From assembly GCA_903813345.2 (NCBI GenBank), contig CAIIXF020000005.1, forward strand, positions 10,235,375-10,299,374: 64,000 nucleotides of DNA, read 5' to 3'. Every line of letters starts with the position of its first letter. The first letter of the stretch is position 1. The notes under the pieces were generated by a model. It had not been told where the DNA came from. It was given only the letters and a program-made list of their open reading frames with translations, and ran no database searches. This DNA comes from Owenia fusiformis. Lineage: Eukaryota; Annelida; Polychaeta; Sabellida; Oweniidae. A program made the position numbers and the translations under genes. Of this stretch, positions 49,201-59,655 are shown piece by piece.

Positions 49201-51639
49201 TAACATTCGACAGATGAAGAGACAAAAATATAATGCTGAAAATAGCTATAATCATAAAAATACAAAAAGTAAAATTGCAAAAATCAATTTCAACGTAGGA
49301 ATGCAAAAATCAATTTCAGCTTCCACGCTTCTGTAAGTACATTGTGTAACGCCTATACCAATACATTACTCCACATAATCTGGACAGAAGTAGAGTTCTG
49401 TTAAACATAACCTAATTTATATTAATGGCGTTGGCTATTGCTCCTCATAATGAAAATCAAATACACTTCTCTACATTCTATATTTTGTAACATAACAATG
49501 AACCAATGAATGGAAATACTTCCATCAATCGAGAGCAGGGGGAGGGGGGGGGGGTAATTCAGCTCCTTAATCCTTAAAATATCAAAACCACAATTCTGTA
49601 TAAATGGTAATGGCAAAAACCACAATGTTCTCAAAAACAGGGAGCAGAGAATGTCAGTTTAACTACCAGTAGTCAAATAGTATGTGATGTATATATTTAG
49701 CACTAGTTCATTATCTCTTATTTATCTGTAAATAGATTACCCTCTGTTCTAAATATATACAGCTTTTACAAGAGTACTGTTCAGATGCTTAACAAGAAGC
49801 AACTTAAACTAACATACTTTATTATTGAAATCTGATGATACATAGAATGTAAACAAACCCAAAAATATAAAAATGCCAATATACAAGTTCACATGTGTAT
49901 CATATGATTAGGATTACCACTTAGCCAACTATATGCTACTAGTTCCTGATTACACATGCCTCTATATTATCTATATATTACTAATGGAGAACAGTACACA
50001 TAATACACATATACACACTGATTACTGATTGTATAAGCTTCCCCAAAGGAAATCACTATGGAATGACTTAATTAGATTTAAGCTGATTATTACTGAGATG
50101 TGCAGCAGACAGTATATGTAATATCTAATCTCCTAAATGATTTGTAGTTATCCTTGAGCAATGTAGTAAATAAGACATATTCAAGGTACATGAACACAGA
50201 AAATACCCTGCAATCTAAGATACGTTTGCAGTTCGTATAAAAAGACAGGGGCTACTGAAAAGCATCTTCTGATGGGAAGTCTTAATTCTACCACAAGCCC
50301 TTTCAGTCTATAGCCTTTGCATTAGGAAGGAAAGTTGTCAATCTTTATGACAGATGTGCCAGATTTTGCTCCTGTCTCCTATCTCTATTTCCACAACTGA
50401 CAGTCCATCTCAAGCACAAAAGGAGACCAGGCTTCAGTTCTATCCCAGCTATGGAAAAAATATTGAAATACCCTTGGACCAATGATGAACAGGAGGAAAG
50501 ACACAATGTCAATGTTATATCAATTATCCTCATTATATATTATCCTCATGTTCTCTTGGCTCTATTCTAATTGAACAAAAATCAATTGTGCTTTGATAAC
50601 ACATTCTCAAAGTTGTCATCACTTTTATGATATGGGACAATATTGGTTGATGAAAGTGATTATCATTATGTCGAAGTAATGGCTAAACATATCAGCTTTA
50701 TGAGCTGTGAGTTATTGAAGCACCATTGACCTTGTAATGGTCAGTTTATTTTGGTGATGACCTCAGAGTGTAGCTCTGGAATCTGGAATAATTTGATATA
50801 GTAACTTCACTCAATCTGGAACTACAGTATAACAACCTCACAGAATCTGGGAGGAAGAATTTCAGGAATTCTATGAACTCAGAACTCATCCTGCAATGCC
50901 AAGCACTTGCCTGGCGCCATATTGAATTCGAATACTGAATCATTTAAAACAAAACTTATTCTGTATTAACCCTAACATCTTACGGTTCAATATTATGTCA
51001 TAACCTCTGTACTTTACACGCATATTCATTTGACATTTCGTCATGCTGTATGGGATTTTCTGTGATCACCACTCACAAAAATATTCATTTTTCGAAAAAA
51101 TCAATGAAATTGTACTCACCCATTTTCGTCTCTTTCGAATAGATTTAAACGCAACGTTTAAGTCAAATGGTTACCCTGTCCACTTAAATGTATATATGCA
51201 TCCAATTTTTAGCGATTATATCTCATTTCAGGCATAAAATCCGAGAGAAAGACAGCAAAATTCTGCAGCAAATCACCGATGTTTTGGATTACCGCAGTAG
51301 CATCGTCCATTAGTAGGGGTGATGAGTCAATTCTACCGTCTAGAACTTGAAGTGTAATTTATGTTCATTCAGTTTCCATTACCAGAACAGAATCAATAGC
51401 TTCCAAAACCTGATCATCAGTCACCTGGTTCTTTATTTATTCAGTTGGATGAAAAGCTTGAAAACATTTTTCAATAAAAAAGAAATATTCTAAAAGGGGT
51501 GATAGGATATATCAACCAGATTTATGGGGTCCTATTTTAGTATCTAGTAGTGACATCTATCAATTAAAAAGAAACTGAAGTCAACTTGAGATTAGATTGA
51601 GGTGCTTTGATTGAGGTGTATACTTGGTTTATACTTTGG
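43300..51639. other. Long gene-poor stretch
   Basis: Contains foldback MITE copy B, dispersed-repeat copies at 47,018-47,162 and 47,800-47,945, a 26-bp duplication at 44,209-44,258 and an 11-bp triplication (TTAGGATAATC) at 47,545-47,575. No exon with convincing splice sites and a known domain was found. Confidence 0.45.
44993..45088. mobile_element. 96-bp foldback MITE, Mutator-type, copy B (opposite orientation)
   Basis: It aligns along its length with the reverse complement of 17,908-18,005. It is flanked by a perfect 9-bp target-site duplication GTGTGTTAT (44,984-44,992 and 45,089-45,097). The left end is mutated (CATTCTCTGAACGCAGG) and the right end is intact (TGTTTGGAGGATG). Confidence 0.85.
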
Positions 51640-51960
51640 GAGGTGTCACGCGGGGTGTCACGGTATAAGTGCAGGGCAAAGATCCGGAGCCAGATCCAGC
51701 CCCTGTTGGTAGTAGGCTCAAAGTATATTTATTGAGCCTAGACACAGAGGAGCTTTTCTGGCAGAGGTCCGTGGTGCAGGGTGTGTATGGGGAGTAAGTC
51801 ACCCCTCCCTCTTATATACTGCAGCCTATATTAAATTAGCACAGAGAGTATTAGAGAGGGGGGGGGGCTTATTCCCCATGGGTGTGTGTGGGGCATTACA
51901 CCGGCTTATACATGTAGCTATAGGGCTCTCCCGGCTCTATAGCTTATAGCTCAGTTTGAA
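51640..51960. other. GC-richer island of unknown nature
   Basis: It stands out from the AT-rich surroundings. It contains GTGTCACGCGGGGTGTCACGG, a 9-bp hairpin TAGGCTCAA...TTGAGCCTA (51,713-51,740), a TATA-like CTTATATACTG and a G10 run. It might be a solo LTR, but no second copy is present in the window. Confidence 0.35.
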
Positions 51961-52932
51961 GGCTATAATTTTCCCTCAAAAGTCAAATGTTAAACATGAC
52001 TAAAACGTCTCCTTAAATAATACATGAACGTAGCCAATAAGGCAACTTTGAAAGGTTTTTCTTAGTGTTTTCCTCATTAAAAAAGAAAAAACTTTTTTCA
52101 TTGCATAAATACAATACTCAAGTATAGAACTAAACGTTTATCAAATGTAAAATGGTGATCAATGATCAATTTTGAGACTTCAATTGTGTGACCAATATGA
52201 GCTTTCCCAATGGAAAAATGACATGGGATGTCGTTTTCAACTTAATCGCACTGAAATATCATACTTTTTTTCAGAAGTTACTGACATAGCGCTTGAAAAG
52301 CTTTTCATATGTTATTATATTTCTCTGGTCAAAATGAGAAAAAAAAGTTTGCATTACATGATCCTTTGGATTGATTAAATTTATCACAACACAACACAAC
52401 ACAGTACAACACAACGTGTATTGCTGCAATAGAAAGTTACAGTATATTTCTAGATCATTGTTTTCATTCTACAGCAAACAGAATTACAGAAGTTCCGTGC
52501 AACTTTGTTCATTTACACAACGCCATCCTTCTAGAGACAGTTTGTGGAAATAAAGTAACGTGTGACTTGGTGAAGGAAGTGCTAGCAATCTCGTGAACGA
52601 TATAATTCCGACATAATATTTTCGCTAAAGCGACTAAAGTTTCAGATATTAGCTGTTTCAAATAGAAAATAAATTGAAAAAAATAATATTCCTGGAATAT
52701 TTCAGTATTTGTGGATATTTGTGTTTATTTACCAAACATATCAAGTAATTACCTGACAGAATGAACTAAAAACAATTGAAGGGTCGAAGAAAAAGGATTT
52801 AGAATAAGGAAGTTTATATGGATTGTCTTTGGACATGAAAACAGATCATTGTCAATGACAAACAAAAGCAAAGCCTGAAGAAAGGAGTAGACCTCTACTG
52901 TAAATAAATTGCACTCCTGAGTTCCTCTGTCA

Positions 52933-52962
52933 CTGGTCCTTTAACTACAATTAAAGGACCAG
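52933..52962. repeat. 12-bp perfect inverted repeat upstream of the DMRT-like gene
   Basis: The arms CTGGTCCTTTAA (52,933-52,944) and TTAAAGGACCAG (52,951-52,962) are exact reverse complements around a 6-bp loop. They lie about 80-105 bp upstream of the start codon. It could be a protein-binding palindrome, part of the 5' UTR, or the remnant of a mobile element. Confidence 0.6.
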
Positions 52963-53006
52963 GCAAAGTTTGCTCTATATCTAATTTCTCTCGCTGTCTC
53001 AGTTCT

Positions 53007-53042
53007 ATGAACATCATAAGAGGTACACAGCATCTACAATGA
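53007..53042 (+). promoter_or_regulatory. Short upstream ORF overlapping the DMRT-like start (ATGA)
   Basis: An ATG at 53,007 opens an 11-codon frame ending in TGA at 53,040-53,042. Its stop therefore overlaps the main start codon as ATGA. If transcription begins upstream of 53,007, ribosomes would have to reinitiate or leak past it, which would lower translation of the DM protein. The transcription start is not known, so the role is inference. Confidence 0.35.
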
Positions 53043-53306
53043 CAACAAACTTTACCGTTGTAGAAGTAAGCAAGTCACCAAGAAACTGTCGGAAATGTCT
53101 GTTTCACGGAGTACTGGTTGCAGCAGGTTCTGAACATTTGTGTGAATTTAGGAATTGCATGTGTGACTCTTGCAAGATTGTTACTTTGAGAGAGGCACAT
53201 CGACAATCAGGAGATGTAGCAATAAACTCAGGAAGTTCCTTAGCTCCATCTATAGCTAACTCAGATGACCATGGAAGTTCCAGTCTCATTTTGATTGACG
53301 GAAATG
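53039..53306 (+). CDS. dmrt: DMRT-like exon 1: start codon and DM zinc module
   Basis: The ATG at 53,039 is the first in-frame start after an in-frame TAA at 52,982-52,984. Residues 12-56 hold the DM module: C17-x2-C20-x2-H23-G, then H33, C35, C40, C42 and C45, with the typical E-F-R-N-C-x-C-x2-C-K-I pattern. In canonical DM domains the second histidine follows a glycine as GHK, four residues before the next cysteine. Here that position is Ser and a His sits two residues from the cysteine. The basic RQRVMAAQ-type tail is replaced by LREAHRQSG. The donor is AATG|GTATTG, leaving one base of a split codon. Confidence 0.85.
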
Positions 53307-53931
53307 GTATTGTAGTTATTGTTTTATCTTTTTGTTTTTAAACTTGAAACATTTATCAATGTTATTAAACCTGTCAGGTATATGACATGCAGAAGTTTTT
53401 TCTTTTAAATTACTGTAGTTTGTGAATGCAAACTGACTTCACCAAACAATCAAACAAAAACACATACATATGTAGTTGCATGTATTTATAAATGTGTAAC
53501 AACCTTTGGGCACGTCCTTAGCTGAGACTGTAGTAGCGACTTGCTATCGAAGGTCATTACCAATGTATATTTATTTAGGAATATGAAAAGATATGTATGT
53601 AAAATGTTTTGCAACTCAGGTGATACAAATATGTTTATTTTCTCTACTCGTATAATCTATTTCCCTACCCAGAGTCAGTTAGGTTAACGAAAGGGTTGGG
53701 AACAGCACAGGTTTTATTGGCTCACACAGTGAACCTATGGAATCGACCAGGCATCCGTCCGTTGGTCCGTCCATCCGTCAGTCCGTCAACATTGGCCGCA
53801 CAAATTAAAACTGCTATTCGGATTGAGTCATATCCACATTCATTTTATTCATATCCACTACACTGTGAGCACAGGACCGTGGGTCCTTTATTTTGATAAT
53901 TGCAAGAAAACCATATTTATTTTACTTTCAG

Positions 53932-54023
53932 AGAGATCAGTATTGCCAAATGTATTGCCGTGTTACAGACCAAAGTCACAAGTTGAATCGGATGAACATT
54001 TATTGTCCACACTTCGTGACCAG
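53932..54023 (+). CDS. dmrt: DMRT-like exon 2 (linker)
   Basis: The exon is 92 bp. A long pyrimidine-rich tract ends in tttactttcAG at 53,930-53,931, and the donor is CCAG|GTAATA. The first two bases complete the Glu codon begun in exon 1 and the exon ends on a codon boundary. It encodes ERSVLPNVLPCYRPK followed by SQVESDEHLLSTLRDQ. I recognise no domain here. It is open in only this frame when joined to exon 1. Confidence 0.75.
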
Positions 54024-54323
54024 GTAATACATTTATATAGTATGATATTTTAATGTACAACTCCCAGAGCAGATCCCAGAATAAGCAATCGGATTTAAAA
54101 TTTTGCAACATATGTCCAAAATGAGATATCACAAAATACGCTTCTCAGATTTCAAACTTTTTGTTGTACAGTATTGTCATGTACATGCACTACTGTTTAG
54201 TAATACATTACATGCTTTCATTAAAAACCTGATATATTGAATTATCAATCAGTCATATGACAGGTTTTAACCAATCACAACAAAGCATTTTTGTTTGCAG
54301 TGTGATAATATCTTATGTTCCAG

Positions 54324-54430
54324 TTAGCATCAAGTGGGAAGACAATACAGAGAATATCACACAGCCATCATGTTGGTGTCATAGACCAAGTCAGTTTGTT
54401 TTTAGAGTCTACACTTGGCACTCTTATGAG
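54324..54430 (+). CDS. dmrt: DMRT-like exon 3
   Basis: The exon is 107 bp, with acceptor ttatgttccAG at 54,322-54,323 and donor TGAG|GTATGG. It starts at a codon boundary and ends with two bases of an Arg codon, exactly the phase required by exons 2 and 4. The peptide is LASSGKTIQRISHSHHVG, then VIDQVSLFLESTLGTLM. A second possible acceptor 23 bp upstream (ending at 54,300) would shift the frame by a length of 130 bp, so it is either unused or an alternative splice site. Confidence 0.7.
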
Positions 54431-54701
54431 GTATGGCTTTTTGATTTTGATTTCTTTGTCAATAGTCATAAAAATAAGGCGGCACTCCCAAGGACAAATA
54501 TAACCTCCTCCCCATTTAAACATTCCGATTTAAACATGTAGATCTCACAATTGAAAATGATAATTATTATTTGATTTTTGAACTTGTTATAAATTTTTTA
54601 TCAGCAAGTGCAATTAAATCCTTGTTTTTTATTTCTTTTCACAGAACCAGAGATACTTTTTCACATATACATATGTAAATATGTTATTGTATTTATTTCA
54701 G

Positions 54702-55173
54702 AAAAGATGAATCAAAAGAAGATCAACATACAAACCACATAGTCGAAGACCTTCAGAATGCCATCAAAAATCTTAGAAATCACTTAAATGGGACTAAGCC
54801 AGGAACATCCCATCAATCATCACCTCAACAAAATCTATGTGGGACACCGTCTGAAAAGTCATCATCCGAAAAGTTATCCTCTGAAAAATCATTATCTGAG
54901 AATTCATCATTTAAACACGAAGGCCCTTGTAACAATAAATCTTATGAAGATTTGAATGTCAATGTCTCTGGAGCTGATATGAAGATTACTTCAGAAACTG
55001 GTTGTCATGACAATGAATCTAACTCATCAGATGGATCAATAGATGGAACTTGTTCACCAGAACCTTCTAAACCAGTAGAGGAAATTACCCAGGATGCAAT
55101 GCGTTCTGAGGATGAACAGAGTTTATACCATAGTAGTAAAGGGCAAAAAAGGAAAAGGGTGGATGATGACTGA
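54702..55173 (+). CDS. dmrt: DMRT-like exon 4: Ser-rich region, NLS-like C-terminus, stop
   Basis: The acceptor is gtatttatttcAG at 54,700-54,701. One base completes the split Arg codon, then 156 residues follow to the TGA at 55,171-55,173. The start (KDESKEDQ, then HTNHIVEDLQNAIKNL) could form a helix. Next come serine/glutamate-rich repeats (SEKSSSEKLSSEKSLSENSS), a long acidic polar stretch, and the basic cluster KGQKRKR followed by VDDD at the end. The low-complexity acidic/serine composition is compatible with an activation region, which is inference. Confidence 0.75.
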
Positions 55174-55213
55174 GTTGAATGAATTAGGTCTGGTCAGTAT
55201 TTAGGATGAATGG

Positions 55214-55268
55214 AATAAAATGTTTTTTGAATACAAGTCATTTCATAAAATTTGGTAATAAAAATAAA
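55214..55268 (+). terminator. Candidate polyadenylation signals of the DMRT-like gene
   Basis: AATAAA hexamers lie at 55,214-55,219, 55,257-55,262 and 55,263-55,268, that is 40 to 95 bp after the stop codon. Position and spacing fit a short 3' UTR, but AATAAA is common in this AT-rich DNA, so usage is unproven. Confidence 0.4.
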
Positions 55269-55567
55269 ATGCATCAATGTAGCTCCTGATAGATTGCATA
55301 CAATAAATAAACATGCTAGTTCAAGTCAATGTGCATTGTGCAATGTTATTTTGTTAATAGGAAAAGAAAATTATAGTGGATGTATCTTAAATGTTTCACT
55401 CAATCCTTATAAATGAAACCTAATGTAAAACCAACATACACATGATAATTCTACATAACAGTTGATGTCTCGAAATATTTTCTTAGCCACCACCTCCACA
55501 TACTGAGCTGCAAGTCATCTTGCCCACAGTATTTTCATGATTGGTGTAATTTATTCAATGATGTAAG

Positions 55568-55790
55568 CAGTGGCGGATCCAGGAAACAACAAGGAAAAAA
55601 ATTTTGGACCCCTAAAACCAAAAGGTGGGCCAAAATTTTGAAATTTTGAGGCCCTTTTTCTTCAAAATTTGACCTGAAATTAAAAAATAAGGCCTTAGAA
55701 GGCCTAGTAATGACCAAAAAGGCCCACTTTTTGGGACCTTAAGGCCTTTTTTGGCTCAAAATGTTTGCCCCCCCTCCGGATCCGCCACTG
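55568..55790. mobile_element. hAT-like MITE downstream of the DMRT-like gene
   Basis: A 223-bp element with ends CAGTGGCGGATCC / GGATCCGCCACTG, flanked by ATGTAAG on both sides (55,561-55,567 and 55,791-55,797). The interior is purine/pyrimidine-skewed with repeated ggcctttttt / aaaaggcc. The end sequence and the 7-8 bp duplication suggest a hAT-derived element. Confidence 0.82.
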
Positions 55791-56124
55791 ATGTAAGGAA
55801 TCAATTCGAGTGTGACTGCTTCCAAAGCGCAATTTGTTTTTCCAAAGTTCAGAATGGAATCTGGGGATATGACAATCTGGCTAATGAGTTGCCATTTTAA
55901 TGAGTTTTAAATGGCGGCTATTTTCACATGAATATATCTCCATAAAGGCGTTGAAACCCAAGGTGAATTTTACTCCATTAAAATAGGTTTTACTGTATGC
56001 TAGAGTCTTAATCATTGCTCCTGATGGCCACTGTCAATCGAACATATTACTGACATAATGAACAAATAAAACTATTTTCAAAAAATAAATAAATTTTATT
56101 TACAGTTTAACTTGGAATGATATC

Positions 56125-56230
56125 ACATAATAATACTAATTTTCTAGTATAGTATCCTACATATAATAATACTAATTTTCTAGTATAGTATTCTACAATA
56201 ATACTAGTTTTCTAGTATAGTATTCTACAC
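56125..56230. repeat. Tandem repeat of AATAATACTAATTTTCTAGT, three units
   Basis: Three units of 32-39 bp with the palindromic core TTTTCTAGTATAGTAT, between the DMRT-like and VWDE-like genes. Confidence 0.75.
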
Positions 56231-58772
56231 TGTTTATCTGTATCAGGTGTGTATCTTATACACTGTTTTACTTCCTATTCAAAAATTGAAAATAAATCAC
56301 ATTTAAAATGATTTGAAAAATAAATAATCACATTTAATTTGGTTTTTCTATGTAAACAAGAAATAAAACAGCACATACATCATAATATCAACATAAATTT
56401 AAATACACTAAATTGTCATCCTTGTATAAAGATATAATCAGTGTATCATCATGTTAAAACACAATTAGAGTTTTGTTTTGGCAATATACATGTGTTTCCA
56501 CTAAAAACATCTAACAATAAAGCACCTAAATTTGATTTATTCCACATAAATAGCATCCTACATCAAGAACATCCCTGTTCAGATATATATCTGCGGTGAT
56601 TATGTGTTTCTAATTAATGATTACACAAAAATAATTTAAATTACAGTAAAATAATTTATAAATGATTTTTTGGCACTTCAATCAAGGTATTGCATAATTT
56701 ATAATAATTAGGCCATATAGTATTACATCATTGTTTCTCATAATATACCATGTAAGTTATACATTATAATACCATCCAATGATTCAAGGTATTTTCAATA
56801 CCAGGTAGATTTTGTTCAGTGTATGGGATGTGTTTGACATACGGTCACATTGGGCGATTAACTGTATTCTTAGACTAGCTCATATAGTTTAAAGAGGGCG
56901 CTATGAGCACCAGACATACACTGCACAAACTATAGAAATAAATTAATTTACCAAGTATTGTATAATGCCATTGTAACAATGTGACAGTTCAAAATCAATT
57001 TACTGCCTTGTGCATATAATACTGTATGCTTTTGAATCTTACATATTCTTAGACCACCTTTAAATCACACTATAATGATTTGTATGAGCACCATTTCAGT
57101 TTTTAAAGCATAAGCATATATACAGGGTATGCCAAAAAGGTAACCCAAATTAATCTTAATAACACAGTCATCTGGTATGGGTCTTAGTTCATATTGGGTA
57201 CAATCGAACCTTATTTAATGTTCCTTGATTCTCATAAGTTTCATTAGTCTATTTCAAATGGTTGTGATTTAATGGTCATTTTACAAAACGTGACTGAGTT
57301 ATAAAGATTTGTTACCTTTTTGGGGCTCACCCTGTTTATAAAGTAACACTCAACTTTGCTGTAAGTATTGCATCAAGGCCATGTATATGCACCCCTTTCC
57401 ATTCCTTTTGAAAAGGGGGTAAATTGTTTTGATGCAAGACTACTGTACTTCTAATGACCCTGTTCACTGGGTCAACTATTACATTTATTTCAGATGAGCT
57501 AAGGCCAGGGTAAATGATATATGTTTAGCATTATTTTGATTTTCAAAAAACTTAGAAGATGAGGCTCTTTACTTATATCCTCAGATTTGATTGATTCATG
57601 TCGGCTACAAAACAAAATTCTGTCTGCATCGCCATGTTTAATGTAGCTACAACAGGATGAGACAATATGCTAAACACTTCACTTATTTATCCTAGCCTTA
57701 TATATTCATACACATATAGTACAATTGAATATAAATTACATCAACAAAATATGAAAATCCCCAGTGTCTTCAATCAATCGCAGTATACTCTTTCATAATG
57801 TACAAAATTGTAAAAAAAATTAAATCAATGTTAGTATATGATTTTTCATCTCATCCAATGACACCAAGTTTAACTGAAACAATTATAATTGAATTCAATG
57901 GTACAGGGCTTTGATTTTTATTTTCCCCACATATTATTATCTGATTATTACCATCCATTACCCATCCATTTTTACAGAAGTTCTGCACTGCACATAGGGA
58001 TTTTCATTTTGCAGTATCAAACTGCTAAAAACTTTTGGACATTGATTTGCAACCAACAAAACGTAGCCTAAATCAAAATCAAAATATAAACTATTGAAGC
58101 AAAAATATATAATGTATTCTGCCTTCAGATTCTTAGCAACGTTGTATTTTAGGCTTCTACAGCCTAACTGTTTGTTTAACAGGGAGTACCTGGGTATGCC
58201 ATACTTTTATATGGTATTTCACTCTAAAATCATGATATACTAGTCAAAATGAAAGAAAGACAAAATCAAACAAGGCATTAACATGCAAAATGTCACCATC
58301 TGTCATTTGTTACAGACACCAAACTCTGAACCCCAAACACCAACTGCTGTCATTAAAAGGTTGAAGAACATAACAATATGTCAACACTTTTGGTGGTGAC
58401 ATAAAAAGGAACAAGAAACGAGATTTCATCAGGGTAGTTTATGACTGCACTGCTAAACAGTTAATTTGTAAGGCCTTAAATATTGTGTTTAATTACCAGT
58501 TTCATTGTGTTTTACTAATTACACTGTTACTCTATCCTCTCATAATAGTAAAAATTTAGATTTTTTAACCCATGAACTCGTGTTGTGATGATTCATCATC
58601 ATGGTATATCAAAACATTTTTCGTGCCCATTTGACTGGACATTTGAATGTTTTTGTGCGTTTCACTTTTCATTTTTTAACAATTTTACATTGCAATGTAC
58701 ATGTACAATAAAGCTCAACAAAGGCTAATGTATACAATATCTTATTATTGCACATCTACCTGACAACACTAT

Positions 58773-59064
58773 CTAAAACTCATGCGGACTTCTCGCCCAA
58801 TGATGCAAGAATGATGACCTCAACTCTACATTCTCAAAATCTAACCTCCTCCCTCTTGGAAAGGAATCTGTTCCATTGGAATCAAGTTCAAATGCTTCAT
58901 TTATATACTCCAGTGTTCCGAAAGACAAAGGTTTTCCATCACGATATAGGGTTGTGTTTTTGGCACTTTGCGTCGAAGGTAGTGTTATGTTAACATCATC
59001 ACTGTCAATACTGTTATTGCGCGAGCGACGTCGGAATACAGCTTCACCGTTTATCTTTCTTTCC
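58773..59064 (-). CDS. VWDE: VWDE-like last exon: cytoplasmic tail and stop
   Basis: The exon is 292 bp, with acceptor tctaaatttcAG. One base completes Arg, then 96 residues follow to TAG at 58,775-58,773. The tail starts with a basic cluster (RRRSRNNS), then DSDDVNITLPSTQS, LSFGTLEYINEAFELDSN, and ends HHWARSPHEF. I recognise no kinase, PDZ-ligand or NPxY motif. Serines in the RRRS and RNNSIDSDD contexts could be phosphorylated (inference). Minus-strand ATTAAA (58,493-58,488) and AATAAA (57,922-57,917) are possible polyadenylation signals. Confidence 0.83.
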
Positions 59065-59330
59065 CTGAAATTTAGAAAATAATACAGAGTATGTACAGGG
59101 TGTCAAAAACAATGGCACTCCCCTCTTCAGCAAAAAGTCCTAAATGTTACATTATTGTGTCATACCTCATTTGAAAGATAATTTAATTCTGGAGTTACTC
59201 ATCAAATTTCATTTAATAAAACCTTATATTAACAAGGCACAGGACGTGAATGAGATCAAACCATCAAATAGGCAGACACTATGAACCAGGAAAACTGTTC
59301 TCCTATTATGTTTACAAATTTCAAGAACAA

Positions 59331-59590
59331 GAAAACAAGATGGCTGCCCAAAAGTTAGTCAGCTCTAGTACTTGATATCCTCTATCATTTGTGTAAATTT
59401 GAAGGAAATCCGATGAGCGATTTTCCTAAAATGGCGATGACAAGATTTTTCGAAAAACCTTCAAAATGGCCACCAGAAAACAAGATGGCCACCCAAAAGT
59501 TAATCAGCTCTAGTACTTTTATATCCTCTATCATGTGTGTAAATTTGAAGGAAATCTGATGAGCAGTTTTCCTAAAACGGCGATGACAAA
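59331..59590. repeat. 145-bp duplication in the last VWDE-like intron
   Basis: GAAAACAAGATGGC(T/C) starts the copies at 59,331 and 59,476, and both continue through ctctagtact and gtaaatttgaaggaaat. It lies in the intron 59,065-60,488. Confidence 0.75.
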
Positions 59591-59596
59591 AAGCGG

Positions 59597-59655
59597 GACG
59601 ATCACGATCATGACCACGATCACGACCACGATCACGACCACGACCAGTATGACGA
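59597..59655. repeat. CACGAC/CACGAT minisatellite
   Basis: Six-base units of CACGAT and CACGAC follow the 145-bp duplication. On the minus strand the frame reads as Arg-Gly-Arg-Asp repeats, which are not a gene. Confidence 0.75.

Larger units (their letters stand above)
53039..55173 (+). other. dmrt: DM-domain (DMRT-like) transcription factor gene, four exons, about 312 residues
   Basis: DMRT proteins bind DNA through an intertwined CCHC/HCCC zinc module and control sexual differentiation and neural fate. Four exons fit in phase: 53,039-53,306, 53,932-54,023, 54,324-54,430 and 54,702-55,173 (stop TGA included). Predicted order: short leader, DM domain (residues 12-56), linker, a middle segment with LASSGKTIQ and LFLESTLGTL, a serine/glutamate-rich part with SEK repeats, and a C-terminal basic cluster GQKRKRVDDD that looks like a nuclear localisation signal. 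No second conserved DMRT region (such as the CUE-like DMA domain) is visible. The DM domain is degenerate after the last cysteine, so orthology is uncertain; the fast-evolving bivalve Dmrt1L type is the leading guess. Confidence 0.8.
55270..58480. other. Convergent intergenic region between DMRT-like and VWDE-like genes
   Basis: Holds the hAT-like MITE, a tandem AT repeat and two 20-bp-class words related by inversion (aaaaaggtaacc at 57,137; ttacctttttgg at 57,312). It may include the long 3' UTR of the VWDE-like gene below 58,773. Confidence 0.45.

Noticed and set aside
54257-54541. Plus-strand frame of 94 codons over DMRT-like exon 3
   Set aside because: It is in a different frame from the one required by the exon 2 and exon 4 phases; it would need the alternative acceptor at 54,300 and would break exon 4.
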